DNA from: Artemisia argyi
Lineage: Eukaryota; Streptophyta; Magnoliopsida; Asterales; Asteraceae
NCBI GenBank assembly: GCA_030686995.1
Contig: CM060691.1
Span: forward strand, 93,638,743-93,702,742
DNA length: 64,000 bases
Reading direction: 5' to 3'
Made by a program: the position numbers and the translations under genes. The notes beneath the pieces were generated by a model, which saw only the letters and a program-made list of their open reading frames with translations, was not told the origin of the DNA and searched no databases. Numbering within the stretch: position 1 is the first letter of the stretch; every line of letters starts with the position of its first letter. This document shows positions 24,656 to 36,300 of this stretch, in pieces.

Positions 24656-25088
24656 CGAAAGCGCAGAAACATGAACCGGAGTAAAAAAAACTTAGAAACA
24701 TTAAAGTTAAAATATCCATCAGCGAAAAACATATCTTTAAACTGCAGCAGCAAAAGTAAAACCAAAGAAAAAAAAATGTCATAGGACGGTAACATGGGCA
24801 TTTTGGACCAGAACCTTTTCTTTTCTTTTTTTTTAACTGATTTGGAACTACGCGGACATATGAAAAAATATTAAAAAAGAAAAAAAGACGATAATGATAG
24901 AATCTAGAAGGACATTGAAAACTTAATAAATGATAGACAAAAGAGAAGATGAAAATATAAAAAAAGATGAAAAAATACTTATAAGTGAACACATATACGG
25001 CAGTAAATCCGAAAAGGATTTTGCTTTGTTTAAATTTAATTCAAAGAAAACAAAATAATAAATAAATAAAAGAGAGAAACATACGAAT

Positions 25089-25141
<53 letters not shown>

Positions 25142-25398
25142 GTAAGAGCCAAACCTTTGTTGTTGTTGCAAACAAAAATTAACAAAAAGAAACAAAAGAA
25201 GTGCTAGAACTGAGATTTGTTTTGGAGCCATATGACTAAGAAAAGCACCGGCCACTCAAACATAGTATTTAACAAGAATTAGTAAACCTATAATTGTTGA
25301 CCAAGACTTAAAGAAAAGATCTGAACGTAAAATAAAAAATAGAAAAGATTGCATTATATATGTTCCTGTTGATCAAGCCTACGAATTTGCTAGTGAGG

Positions 25399-25429
<31 letters not shown>

Positions 25430-25847
25430 CCTTCGAAGTATAGAAGCGGATTATGGAGGTAGAAGGACTAGGTTTAAAGATGGTGATGTAGATTGAGGTT
25501 TGACAGGTGATATAGAAGTATTGGCTCATGTTAGCTAACTAGGTCTTAGGATTTGATATCATGATAGAGATAGAATTCCTCATAAGTATTGAGTTTCTTA
25601 TTAATCAAGCTTGAGCTACCTAATCTATTTCATCATCTATGGGAGACATCTCACATCCGTTTAATGTGAATTACATACTTACATAAACTGAATTTCAAAT
25701 ATGTTGAAAATTTGTTAGGTGTGAGACAGATGTCTCGACATGTATGAGAGATTGAGAGTAGATGGTCGATCATATCCGGTTGGATCTCATAAAATAGAAT
25801 TGAAGAAAAATCAACATACCCTAACCAAGTATTATAAAATATTACTA
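24656..25847. other. intergenic with two poly-T tracts
   Basis: AT-rich. T runs at about 25092-25139 and 25400-25430. No coding sequence recognised; open frames here are low-complexity Lys or Phe runs. Confidence 0.5.
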
Positions 25848-26035
25848 GCTCCTTACGTCTCAAAATTATTATCAGAAGACGAGAATTACAAAGTTTAATA
25901 AATGTGGGATCACTATAATTCTCAATCACTCAAATATAATATTCCCCGCTAAATTCTCTTTTTCATACTAAAAATAGAAAGTGTTTTAGACATCTATAAA
26001 ATGAAATATAGACAATAAATATGAGACGGAAGGAA
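25848..26035. mobile_element. Stowaway-like MITE (Tc1/mariner type)
   Basis: The left end GCTCCTTACGTCTCAAAATT and the right end, read inward, TTCCTTCCGTCTCATATTTA are inverted repeats of the Stowaway consensus CTCCCTCCGTCTCA. A TA dinucleotide flanks each side. The length is 188 bp. It lies about 820 bp upstream of the laccase start. Confidence 0.75.
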
Positions 26036-26857
26036 TATATATAATATTGCATGTCATTTTTTTCAAATGATCAGACAAAATTTATAAGTTAGAACTTGTA
26101 AAAGAGTTTATTACACTATTTGTGGGTTCATTTGTAATGTGTACGTATAGCATGTAAACATACATGTATTGGTTTTTCGATTCGTAAAATGGTTGTGGCC
26201 GTTTGTATTTGTAATGAGATATTTTAATTACATTGATAACTAATAAAGAATATCGCTAATAGCATCTACTATAGTGGTTTACAAATAGGTTTATAATATG
26301 ATAAAAAGTTTTATACTTTTGTTAATTATAATAAAACTTATTTCATGCTTACTTGACATGTCTAACATCTTTCACTTCTTTATAATTTAATGCATTTGAA
26401 ATATATGTAATTTTGTAAAGTTTTAAGAAGCTTATGTGTGAAAATAGATTTATACGACAAAAAAGGTTTAAAAATTAATGATATGGATCGATTATAAACT
26501 TTTATAAATGCTATATACAAATTTCATATTCATATAGTCAAACTATATAGGTGTCTTAAGAGAAGGAATTGTTAACGACAATGTGCATCTTTAGTCAAAT
26601 TGTTTACAAAGAAATCAACTACTATTATTTAACGATATTTGTCGTTTGAATGTACATTCTTCAAGCTACTATTTGGATCTTCTAATAGATTTAGGTTTTT
26701 ATACTATATTTCCAAGTTTTTTCCCGATCTTTAGCATATATATACACCTAACATACACAACTTAATTAATCAACTCATTTACAAACCTTAGAAGATCTAG
26801 CTAGCTCTCCTACATACATATACATACATATTTCGATCTTTTGCTAGCACTCGAGCT
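26036..26857 (+). promoter_or_regulatory. laccase upstream region with TATA box
   Basis: AT-rich promoter region with CATATATATACA at about 26734-26745, some 115 bp before the ATG. The leader is AC-rich with repeated ACATACAT (26813-26830). No specific cis-element is asserted beyond the TATA box. Confidence 0.6.
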
Positions 26858-29069
26858 ATGGCATCGAGCTCGAGCTCTGTGTTTGTGGTTGGATTCCTGG
26901 TAGCCTTACTCTCTTTGTCATTGTGGACAGCCTCGGCTGATACTGTCGAGACTTCATTTGTTGTAACAATCTACTTCTCTTCTCATGCCTCCACTTTTAG
27001 ATATTTCAATACAATGCTCTTAGCATGCTAAAGTTAAAAATATTATTTTCCTTGACAGGTAAGAAATTTAACGGTGAATCGATTGTGTCAAAATCAAGTA
27101 ATTACTGCAGTTAACGACAGCCTTCCAGGCCCAACTTTAACGGTTAAAGAGGGAGATACACTTATTGTCCACGTCTTTAACAGATCTCCGTACAACCTCA
27201 CCATTCATTGGCATGGTGTGTTTCAAAGGTTAACACAATGGGCAGATGGTCCTGAATTCATCACTCAATGCCCAATTAGGCCAGGAGGTAACTATACTTA
27301 CAGGTTTAATCTCACCGGACAAGTGGGAACCCTTTGGTGGCATTCGCATGTTCAATGGCTCAGAGCTACCGTTTATGGTGCTCTAGTCATCCGCCCACGT
27401 GACGGTCAAACATATCCTTTCGTACAACCCTATCGTGAAGATACTATCTTGTTAGGTACGTTCCTATTTCACATCTTTCTAGTTTGCTTAATTTATGATA
27501 TATATAATTATATATAATCACTTTTGTTTACATACTATACATAAAATATGATGAAACAATAATAACTTTACAGGAGAATGGTGGAATGCTGACCCTATCG
27601 ATGTTGAAAACACCGCATTAGCTAGCGGAGGCGCTCCTGCTAATGCCGATGCTTATACCTTCAATGGTTGGCCCGGTGATTTGTTTAATTCTTGTGTTTC
27701 AAACAGTAAGTACATCAACACCTAGAAATCACAGCATCTGGAACGTTACTTAATATATGTATATGGTTACTAATTAGTGTTATCTTGTTTAATTTTTGTG
27801 TTTGAATTATGTGATCAGACACATACAGGCTAGACGTTGAGCCGGGAAGAACATACTTGTTGAGGATAATCAACGCTGCCCTCAATACTCAATTCTTTTT
27901 CAAGATAGCCAACCATACCATGACTGTTGTTGGAGCGGATGCAGCCTACACAAACCCATACCAAACAGATGTTCTCGTCCTTGGTCCAGGCCAAACCCAC
28001 GATGTCTTATTGACTACGAATCAATCTACAGGTCTGTATTACATGACGGCTAGTCCATATGCTACTGCAGTCGGTGTTACAATCAATGGAAATACCACAA
28101 CTGGAATCATTGCTTACCAAAATTCCACACAAACAACACCACCAATTCTTCCAGATATACCTGCTTCAAATGACACAACCACTGCTTTCGCATTTTCAAA
28201 CAACTTAACATCTCTTGTGACTAGCCCCTTCTGGTCACCTGTTCCACGCACAGTGGATGAAAACATGTTTATAACTGTCGGTCTCGGTTTAACACCTTGT
28301 AATTCCAGCCAAAATTGTTCAGGGTTTTTCGGGCAACGATTGTCAGCAAGCATGAACAATCGTTCATTTGTTTTACCATCCCAAGTATCTCTTCTGGAGG
28401 CCATTTTCAGAAATATTAGTGGTGTTTACACAACAGATTTCCCGGATACACCACCTTTAGTATTCGATTACACAAACGTCAATAACAGTTTCAATCAGAG
28501 TCTTTTGTTTGCACCCAAGTTAACAAGTGTAAAGAGAGTCAAGTTTAATGCTACGGTTCAAGTGGTGTTTCAGAACACAGCCTTGATTGGTGTTGAAAAT
28601 CATCCCATGCATTTGCATGGATTCAACTTTTACGTGTTGGCTCAAGGGTTTGGCAACTATAATCCTGCAACTGACTCCCAAAATTTCAACTTGGTTAATC
28701 CACAAGAACGTAATACAATTGGTGTTCCCGTCGGTGGTTGGGCTGTGATCAGATTCCGAGCTAATAATCCTGGTAATTAAACACTTGGTCATTCTCACAT
28801 TTTGATATTTAATTTAAAATACATAACATATCTTAATCACGCATGATTTACCTAATTGACTGATTCCTAACTCTATCTTGAATAGTTTCTTGTTGACTAC
28901 TTAATTAATATTTATTCTTTAAAATGAAATAAATCTAGGTGTGTGGTTTGTTCATTGCCATTTGGATGTACATTTGCCATGGGGTTTGGCAATGGCTTTC
29001 TTGGTGGATAACGGTGGTACGCCGGAATCAACACTGCCACCACCGCCTGCCGACCTTCCACAGTGCTAG
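26858..29069 (+). CDS. laccase (multicopper oxidase), five exons, intact
   Basis: Laccase oxidises phenolics such as monolignols or flavonoids with reduction of O2 to water, in the cell wall. Exons 26858-26962, 27059-27455, 27574-27705, 27819-28772 and 28939-29069 join with GT-AG introns into 572 residues, the usual laccase length. A signal peptide covers about residues 1-28 ([19 protein letters not shown]). All four copper motifs are present: HWHG (85-88), WWHSH (128-132), HPMHLHG (473-479) and HCHLDVH (535-541), with Leu546 as the axial T1 residue. Many Asn-X-Ser/Thr sites suggest glycosylation. The C-terminus [11 protein letters not shown] is canonical. Exon 2 joins what are two exons in many plant laccases. 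The subgroup is not certain (LAC7/14/15-like); the substrate cannot be read from sequence. Confidence 0.95.
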
Positions 29070-29417
29070 AACCGAGAAAATATTTTGAGCTGATCATGAG
29101 TTGTTCAAATATATATAGCAAGGAATTGCCCTACATGTTTTTAAGTTAAAAAGTGACTTTATTTTCTATATTATTCATTGTAGCATTATAAACTTTACGT
29201 GTATGACTGAATGACTGATATTGTTTGTCAGACGTATGATATGTAATATTTCAATATTATCTATATATTCGTTGCATATGATGTATGCAAACTATTTTGG
29301 ATCAATTTATATATATTCACATGTTGCTTCTTAATCATTAAGCTAGGAGTTATGAGTTGAAATTTGTTTATGTGTGATAGGTATCGAGGTCGTCGTTGGG
29401 TGGGTGACGACTATAAA
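29070..29417. other. laccase 3' flank
   Basis: AT-rich 3' UTR and spacer. No unambiguous AATAAA signal was identified, and no other gene is seen. Confidence 0.5.
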
Positions 29418-30172
29418 ATATCCGTGCGTTACGATGATGTATTATTTGATCATTTAATTACTTTATTTCTTTGCAAAAATAAAATTACATATATCTATAT
29501 AATCTGATTTCATGCATTTTCATATAACAAATTGTATAATACAAGTCATATTCTTTATTTATTAATGTCTATATCATTCAAATATTTGTAATTATTTTGA
29601 TCTATTACCGGAAAATAAGAAGTTGAATTTAAAATTTTAATACTATTTCATTTTAAAAACGTACGTGAGTTCGGAACATTGCAATGTTGGACTCTTTTTA
29701 AATGAAAAATAATGAGCTTTTAATTGATATATTTTTTTATAGCAAAATTGCTATAAAATAAGCTAACTTTTCATATATTACCAAGCAAATCAAAAAATAA
29801 GCTACCTTTCATATATTTTTTTAATTGATATATTTTTTTTGTGAAGAGGTTATGCTTATTTTTTCAAAAAATAAGCTAACTTTTCATATATTACCAAGCA
29901 AATCAAAAGCTGAGATTAAGTACTTAAATATCTTTTTACTGGTATATTTTTTGTGAGAAAATTGCTAAACATTTACTTATTAGATATTTGATAACTAAAT
30001 TTTATTATATAAAAAATTGTAAAAGGTAAAAGGATACAAAGATTTTTTTTTTTTTTTTCTTGAAAAATCCTAAAATAATTTCACAAAATCGGAATATGTT
30101 TGTGCATAAAAAGTTGTGAAGGACCTATTTTCATAACTGATCAAACAATACATCGTCGCAACACACGGATAT
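29418..30172. mobile_element. 755 bp element with about 38 bp terminal inverted repeats
   Basis: The left end ATATCCGTGCGTTACGATGA continues TGTATTATTTGATCA. It is matched by the right end read inward, ATATCCGTGTGTTGCGACGA then TGTATTGTTTGATCA. The interior is AT-rich and holds a near-exact direct repeat of about 45 bp (AAATAAGCTAACTTTTCATA.., near 29755 and 29870). No coding sequence and no clear target duplication, so the superfamily is unknown; long inverted repeats would fit a MULE. Confidence 0.65.
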
Positions 30173-30284
30173 CTAATACTCGTTCCTCCCGAATGAACGA
30201 CCTATTTAGATGAAAAAGGCTAAAATGGTAGCAAAGATCATAGGAAACTAAACTTGTTACCTGTACTTGGAGTTGGGGGCGGAT

Positions 30285-30379
30285 CCACACTTGTCTTCGT
30301 AGAAAGGAAACAGAGCAGCACATACGATGATTTGCCCCTCTCTATCGACAGCGATGAACCAATCCAATGCATTAAGTAG
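30285..30379 (-). pseudogene. exon relic resembling N-acetylglutamate synthase (NAGS)
   Basis: The minus strand reads LNALDWFIAVDREGQIIVCA then ALFPFYEDKCG, preceded by a good splice acceptor (TTATATTTGTAG, ending 30380). The pattern VVEREGQIIACAALFPFFEEKCG belongs to plant amino-acid N-acetyltransferase, the first enzyme of arginine synthesis. The match stops at KCG, where GGGGGCGGATCC begins on the plus strand, a sequence seen at ends of other elements here. No neighbouring NAGS exons were found; a Harbinger element starts 50 bp away. It is probably a gene relic or captured exon. Confidence 0.55.
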
Positions 30380-30606
30380 CTACAAATATAACACAATGTA
30401 CAATTAAGTTCTTGCTCAGGGACTAAGGGGGTGGCAACCGGCTCGGCATGAGACCTCGACATACGATGCCGCTCGGCATCATGGATTGCCACTCGATCGG
30501 CATGGGGTGAAAGGCATGGAAATCGGTATGTGATACCGATTCGGTATGCACAATATCCAAAAAAAATTGAACGTTGGCCATAAATGTTTATAGCCGTTTG
30601 TGGCTT

Positions 30607-30650
<44 letters not shown>

Positions 30651-30744
30651 CCCTTTAAATTGAAACTTAATCTTGTCAATTTATAAACACAATCAAATCA
30701 CAAAATATTTACCATCTAATCACACACTACTATTATTCCAACCA

Positions 30745-31214
30745 AATCATCTTCTTCATCCTCGGACGAAATTATTATTCCAACCAAATCATCCGATCTA
30801 TGGCTATCCGGTAGCACGTTTAAAACTTGGTTAGCCGCATACGAGGCACTTGAAGATACGACAAGTTCTAAGGAAATACGTGGTTATATAACCCTTTTTC
30901 GTGAAAGAGCATTAGAAACTCTAAACAATGATTATTTTGTTGAAGAACCAAAGTTTAACAAAAATAAGTTTCGTGATCGTTTTCGTATGGGTAAAACATT
31001 GTATTTACGAATTGTTGGTGAAATTGAAGCGCAAATCGAGTAGTTTCAACCGGGTTATGACGCGTTGGGAAAAAAAAGTTTCACGGCGTTACAAAAAAAA
31101 GTTTATAATGATAGTGTACTACAGGAGTTGCTCAACGAAGATATCTATAACCGTCTCCAATATGATCTTACAGAGCACGTAGCGGCTCAAGACTTACCAT
31201 ACCTTGATGAATAG
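30745..31214 (+). pseudogene. PIF/Harbinger transposase with internal deletion
   Basis: The frame reads EIRGYITLFRERALETLNND, YFVEEPKFNKNKFRDRFRMG, then KTLYLRIVGEIEAQIE, a stop, FQPGYDALGKKSFTALQK. It then passes straight to LLNEDIYNRLQYDLTEHVAA and ends DLPYLDE. The first parts match the N-terminal helix-turn-helix region of plant Harbinger transposases and the last part their C-terminus. The DDE catalytic domain between them is gone. One TAG lies after EAQIE. Acidic, Ser-rich N-terminus. Confidence 0.7.
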
Positions 31215-31313
31215 TGTTTTTATAATTTTTTTCCAAAGCATTTTGTAATTTTCTTTGAGTTATTAATAAAATTTAATGTTTTTATATAATTGTTTAGTAT
31301 ATTTATGAATAAG

Positions 31314-31317
<4 letters not shown>

Positions 31318-31396
<79 letters not shown>
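31318..31396. repeat. (TA)n microsatellite
   Basis: About 80 bp of TA in the 3' part of the Harbinger derivative. Confidence 0.95.
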
Positions 31397-31400
<4 letters not shown>

Positions 31401-31627
31401 GGTTAATTTTGCATCACCATTGCCACTAAAAAATAAAAGAAATGCATGGTGAATTATGAAATGTGTTGACCACATTTGATTGGTTAAAAATGTTTAATGA
31501 TGAATCATGATGCATCATCATTGCCACTTCCTAAGTGATTGTAATAAACTAATGTAATTTAGCAGTTGCACTAGCTCAGGGACTAAATAACACTTCTTTG
31601 AGAGTACTGGCAACCCTTTATTTATTA

Positions 31628-31663
31628 CTAGAAGGGTACCCGCGCAATGCGGCGGCGGGTACC
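31628..31663 (-). mobile_element. Helitron 3' terminus (minus strand)
   Basis: On the minus strand GGTACCCGC (31663-31655) pairs perfectly with GCGGGTACC (31643-31635), followed by CTTCTAG and a host T (31627). Hairpin plus CTAG-T is the Helitron 3' signature. The 5' end, at higher coordinates, could not be placed. Confidence 0.55.
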
Positions 31664-32112
31664 TTGTGACTATTTTTATGACGAAATACAATTTTTTTTC
31701 AACCATTACATAATAATTCAAATACATTTAAATGGACATTATAAATATTCGAAGTCAGTTACAAGTCGACATTAAATACATTTAATTTCCAGGATGTTAC
31801 GATTCTGATTTTTTAATAGCAAAATTAATACAATTAACTTTGGGATGAAACCTTTTTATATTTAACTTTCTTTTTGTGGAAATGTTTTTGGTCTTATTTT
31901 TTTAAGACTTCTAAATTTAGATGTCCTAAATACATTATAGTAAAGATTTATATATCAAAACCATAACAAAGGCTATATGAACATCTCAGTTGCACACAAT
32001 TTCGCATGATGTAGCTAAACTGCAACCTGACAACATATTATAATGTTATATAAGTTAACTAAAAGTTCAAAAATTATAACAACATATCAATATTTCAAAG
32101 GACCATCTATTC

Positions 32113-32166
<54 letters not shown>

Positions 32167-32675
32167 TCTTATGTAGTTGTTTCACTAGGGATGGAAGATG
32201 TCATTTCATGAGTATGCTTGTATGCTTAACTGGTTATACATTTTAAGAGTGCTTAACCTCAAAATTTATATTTTAAAATTAGATAAAAGAACATTACAAA
32301 ATTTCAACGAACCCAAAAACAATTCATCCTATGATGTTCTAAAATTACATTTTCAATATACGGATTCGTCTTACGTTTCTTTTCTTTACTGCTTGAGATG
32401 CTGATTGCTGAGATGAGTATGCTTATATCTTATACCCGCGCAACAACTTATATCTTATACGGCCATACCTAAAAGGACCTGCACAACAACTAAAGATTAT
32501 ATATTATCATAAGTTGGCCTATCGAATGAAGTTGTCTAAACACTCGATCTTGAGCATATAGATACACAAAGTTGGCAAACAATTGTCATTTGCCAACACA
32601 TTTTTAACAACCGGCCTGGTAGTAGAATACCTCCTATAGTCTTTATGGGTCACTAAAGATAATAATAATATGAAC
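31664..32675. other. probable Helitron body and spacer
   Basis: AT-rich, with a T run of about 50 (32116-32165). No coding sequence recognised. ACCCGCGCAACAAC at 32437-32450 resembles the Helitron-end vocabulary but lacks the pairing half. Confidence 0.4.
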
Positions 32676-33275
32676 TAATAGCGTAGCTATGTGAACATAT
32701 TAGGAAACCAAAATTACACGTGCATGGACATGGAAAAACACACTTGCATGGACATGGAAAGTCACGTGAATATGTGACGAAAAGGAACTTGATATATACT
32801 CATTTGATATAAGAAAACCAATTGGCTACATGCAGTAGGGCCATGTATGAATAAAATATACATGCATATGTATATTAAATAAAGTCCACATGGTATAAAG
32901 AAAAGTATTCTTACAAGATAAGAATATGACACAGCCATTAAATGAGTCATGTGAAAACAGAATATAATCTATTGGAAGGATATATTTGATCCTTATATGA
33001 TAAGAAATTGGGTCCAAGACTGTCTTATAAATAGGAGAGCTGGTAAGGCATCAACACACAACACAACCATCGATCTCTTTCTCTCTCTCACTATAATATA
33101 CTCTTTAAGCTTTTATTTATAAAACCAACGGACTTGAGCGTTGGAGTCTAATACGGGGAGAAAGTCCCGCATTACTCTTAACGTTGCTTTTATTTCTTGA
33201 GTGATACAGATAAACAGGTCACCTACTCGGCAATTGGCACCCCCACTTTAGGACCTGTGGTTCAACGTATCATCA
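32676..33275 (+). repeat. 5' LTR of the second Tat element
   Basis: 600 bp. The first two bases are TA where the other LTR has TG. TATA box CTTATAAATAGG lies at about 33024-33034. It contains the uninterrupted hAT target site TTCAACGT (33261-33268). Confidence 0.9.
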
Positions 33276-33277
33276 AT

Positions 33278-33296
33278 TGGCGCCACCCGTGGGACC
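33278..33296 (+). other. primer-binding site of the second Tat element
   Basis: TGGCGCCACCCGTGGGACC, two bases after the LTR. Same class as the PBS at 24190-24208. Confidence 0.75.
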
Positions 33297-33327
33297 CGAA
33301 AATAAACCCATACTAAACCAACGACCT

Positions 33328-36300
33328 ATGACGGAAGAAACCCCGTTTACCATACCGGAAGGTGCCCTTGGAGATGGACCTAATGGGCCCGATCCAAATG
33401 AACCACCGGTAGGCGTAAACATATCCAACCCCACTCCCGAAAATCACACCCTTGATCATACTCCAGAAAATACATCTGAAAACGCTGGAGACCCTGTCAT
33501 GCAATTTGTGGTTCAAAATTTTGAACAAATCAATGCAATGTATTCGGCATTTTCCTCAAAGAGAAAAGAAATCAACCCCGCATCAATAATAGAAAACGAT
33601 GGCCATCCTGTCTCGGAGCCATGGTAGTCAGACTCTGGAGGTCTACCCGAAGAAGCTATTCAAATACCTGGAGACACCACCTTACCCAATAAACTAGCCA
33701 AGAAGAATCGTGTCATGACGGGAAACCTAGATGGGCCCTCAAAACACAAGATCGGAAGCAACGCTGCTTTCTATAATGAGCCGTTCACATTCATAGAGAC
33801 CGAAAAGAGCGTCCGCGATTTAGTGGCGTCGCCTTTCACAGCTCGAATAAGAGATTACGACATGCCCGACGGGCTCAAGGTACCAACGAACCTAAGGACA
33901 TACGACGGTACGACCGATCCTGACGATAATCTCACAATATTCATGGGCACCATGGATGTCCATAAGCTTCCGGAACCTGCATGGTGTCGTTTCTTTCATA
34001 TTACCTTGTGTGGAGCAGCTAGATTTTGGTACGACAACCTACCATCCGGAAGCATAAATAGCTTTCACGAGCTAAGAGACAAATTTCGGACAAACTTCTT
34101 ACAGCATAGAAGGTTCCAAAAAACGCAAGCGGAAATCCTGGGGATCCGCCGACGTTCAGATGAATCCCTGAGGGAATACCTAGACAGGTTCGGGAAGGAA
34201 ACCTTACACATGACTGACCGCTCAGACGGAATGATGATAGGAGCGTTCATCAGTTGATTACGCCTAGGAAGGTTCTTCAAAGATCTAATTGCTCGACTAC
34301 CTAAGTCCATGGAAGATTTATTCATACAAGCGCATAACTTCAAAAGAGCCGATGAAGCAAATAAAGAGAATCGGTTACGTGACTCAAGATGGGCTGGAAA
34401 CCGACACGGCCAAAGTTACCGAGACACCTTGAGAAGACAAAGAGACAGACATGTCACTCGTCCAAATGGAAGACCTGGTGAGCGCTCTGGCACGCACAAA
34501 CCCACCTTTACGCCTCTACTTAAAACACCCGCTGAGATATACGCTACATCTGAAGGAAAGTCCTTGCTCCGACCTCCACCACGAATGTTCGCACCCGCCC
34601 ATCGCAGGGACCGCGCTAGATATTGCGAGTTCCATAATGACCACGGCCATGACACAAATGATTGTATCGACTTACGAAAGGAAATTGAAGCATGCATTAG
34701 AAATGGTCGCTTGAGCCATCTCGCGAGAGGTGCAAAGGCCCAGAACAACAGCCAGGGCGCGACTCCTTCCAACACTGCCGAAAGAGGTAAAGATCAAATT
34801 GATTGGAAGCAGAAGATTGTCGAGCCCAAAGCTGTGAATGAAGTTCTAATGACTAATGAACAGTGGTCCCCAATTCGCCACTAATCAAGGACACCTCAAC
34901 AAAACACAGACATCGCGTTCTCATGTGACAACCCCATCCCGGAGCACTGTAACGGTGATAACCCGCTCATCATCAAAGCTAACATTGGAGGATGTATGAT
35001 ACACCGCATCTACGTGGACGGAGGAAGTTCAACAGAAATAATGTATGAGCATTGCTTCCAACAGCTAACTAATGAGGTGAAGGCATCAATCCGAGCACCA
35101 ACATCACCATTAGTAGGTTTTTCAGGGCAGACGCTATGGCCACTCGGAGTCAAGACTGCCCCCTCACCCTTTTTCGATTACAACGGCAAGGGCATTAAAA
35201 CCATCACGGCGGACTTCATGGTTGTCCGAGCTCCATCACCTTACAATGTGATTCTGGGCAGGCCAGGAATGAGGCTACTGGGCGCAATCGCTTCTACAAT
35301 CCACTCACTTATTAAATTTCCCCTCCAATCAGGTATCGCCACTGTCCGCGGAGAGCTCCATCACCTTACAATGTGATTCTGGGCAGGCCAGGAATGAGGC
35401 TACTGGGCGCAATCGCTTCTACAATCCACTCACTTATTAAATTTCCCCTCCAATCAGGTATCGCCACTGTCCGCGGAGAGGTACTTCGTAAAGCTAAATG
35501 TATCCAAGTCTCTTAGAAAAGGGTGCGCGAATCTGAGACAGAAGCCGTCTCAGAGACACAAGAAAACGTTAATGAAAAGGAGAATGTAGTAATAAACGAG
35601 GCACACCAAGATCAGCCAGTTGCAATTGGTGCTAGTTTATCATCCCGATCAAAAGAAGAACTACGGCGAATTTTGAGCGAAAATTTGGATATATTTTCAT
35701 GGTCTCCCTCTGATATGACCGGGATACCAAGGGAGTTCGCTGAACACAAATTAAACATACATCCACGCACCTTCCCGATTCGGCAGAAAAAACGAGTGTT
35801 AGCCAAGGAGCGCAATGAAGCAATCACCCAGGAGGTCACAAAACTAGTAGAAGCTCGAATACTCAAAGAAGTATACTTTCCCCGTTGGGTTGCAAACCCA
35901 GTTATGGTACGAAAAAGCGATGGCACTTGGCGCATGTGCATCGATTTCACAAGCCTAAACAAAGCTTGCCCAAAAGATAGTTATCCGTTGCCTGAGATCG
36001 ACCAGAAGATTGAATCCTTGGATGGATTTCAATTCAAATGTTTCCTGGATGCATACAAATGGTACCACCAAATACGCATGGCAGAAGAAGATGAAGAGAA
36101 AACAGCGTTCCACACAGAGCATGGGACATTCTGTTATGAGAAAATACCTTTTAGGCTTAAAAATGCTGGCGCAACCTACCAACGGTTGGTGGATAAGGCC
36201 TTTTCAAGCCAACTTGGCCGGAACATCGAAATATACGTAGACGATATTGTTATTAAAAGCAAAAGTGAAGGAATTCTTATGGAAGACATCGAAGAAACTT

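Larger units (their letters stand above)
30427..31531 (+). mobile_element. PIF/Harbinger derivative, TSD TAA
   Basis: Ends GGGGGTGGCAACC and, read inward from the right, GGAAGTGGCAATG; TAA flanks both sides (30424-30426, 31532-31534). It contains a truncated transposase frame, a poly-A tract (about 30611-30648) and a (TA)n microsatellite (31318-31396). It is about 1.1 kb; autonomous relatives are several kb. Confidence 0.75.

Noticed and set aside
26858..29069. Laccase as a pseudogene, because short frames with stops appear in its introns
   Set aside because: When the GT-AG introns are removed all five exons join in frame with every copper ligand and a canonical C-terminus.
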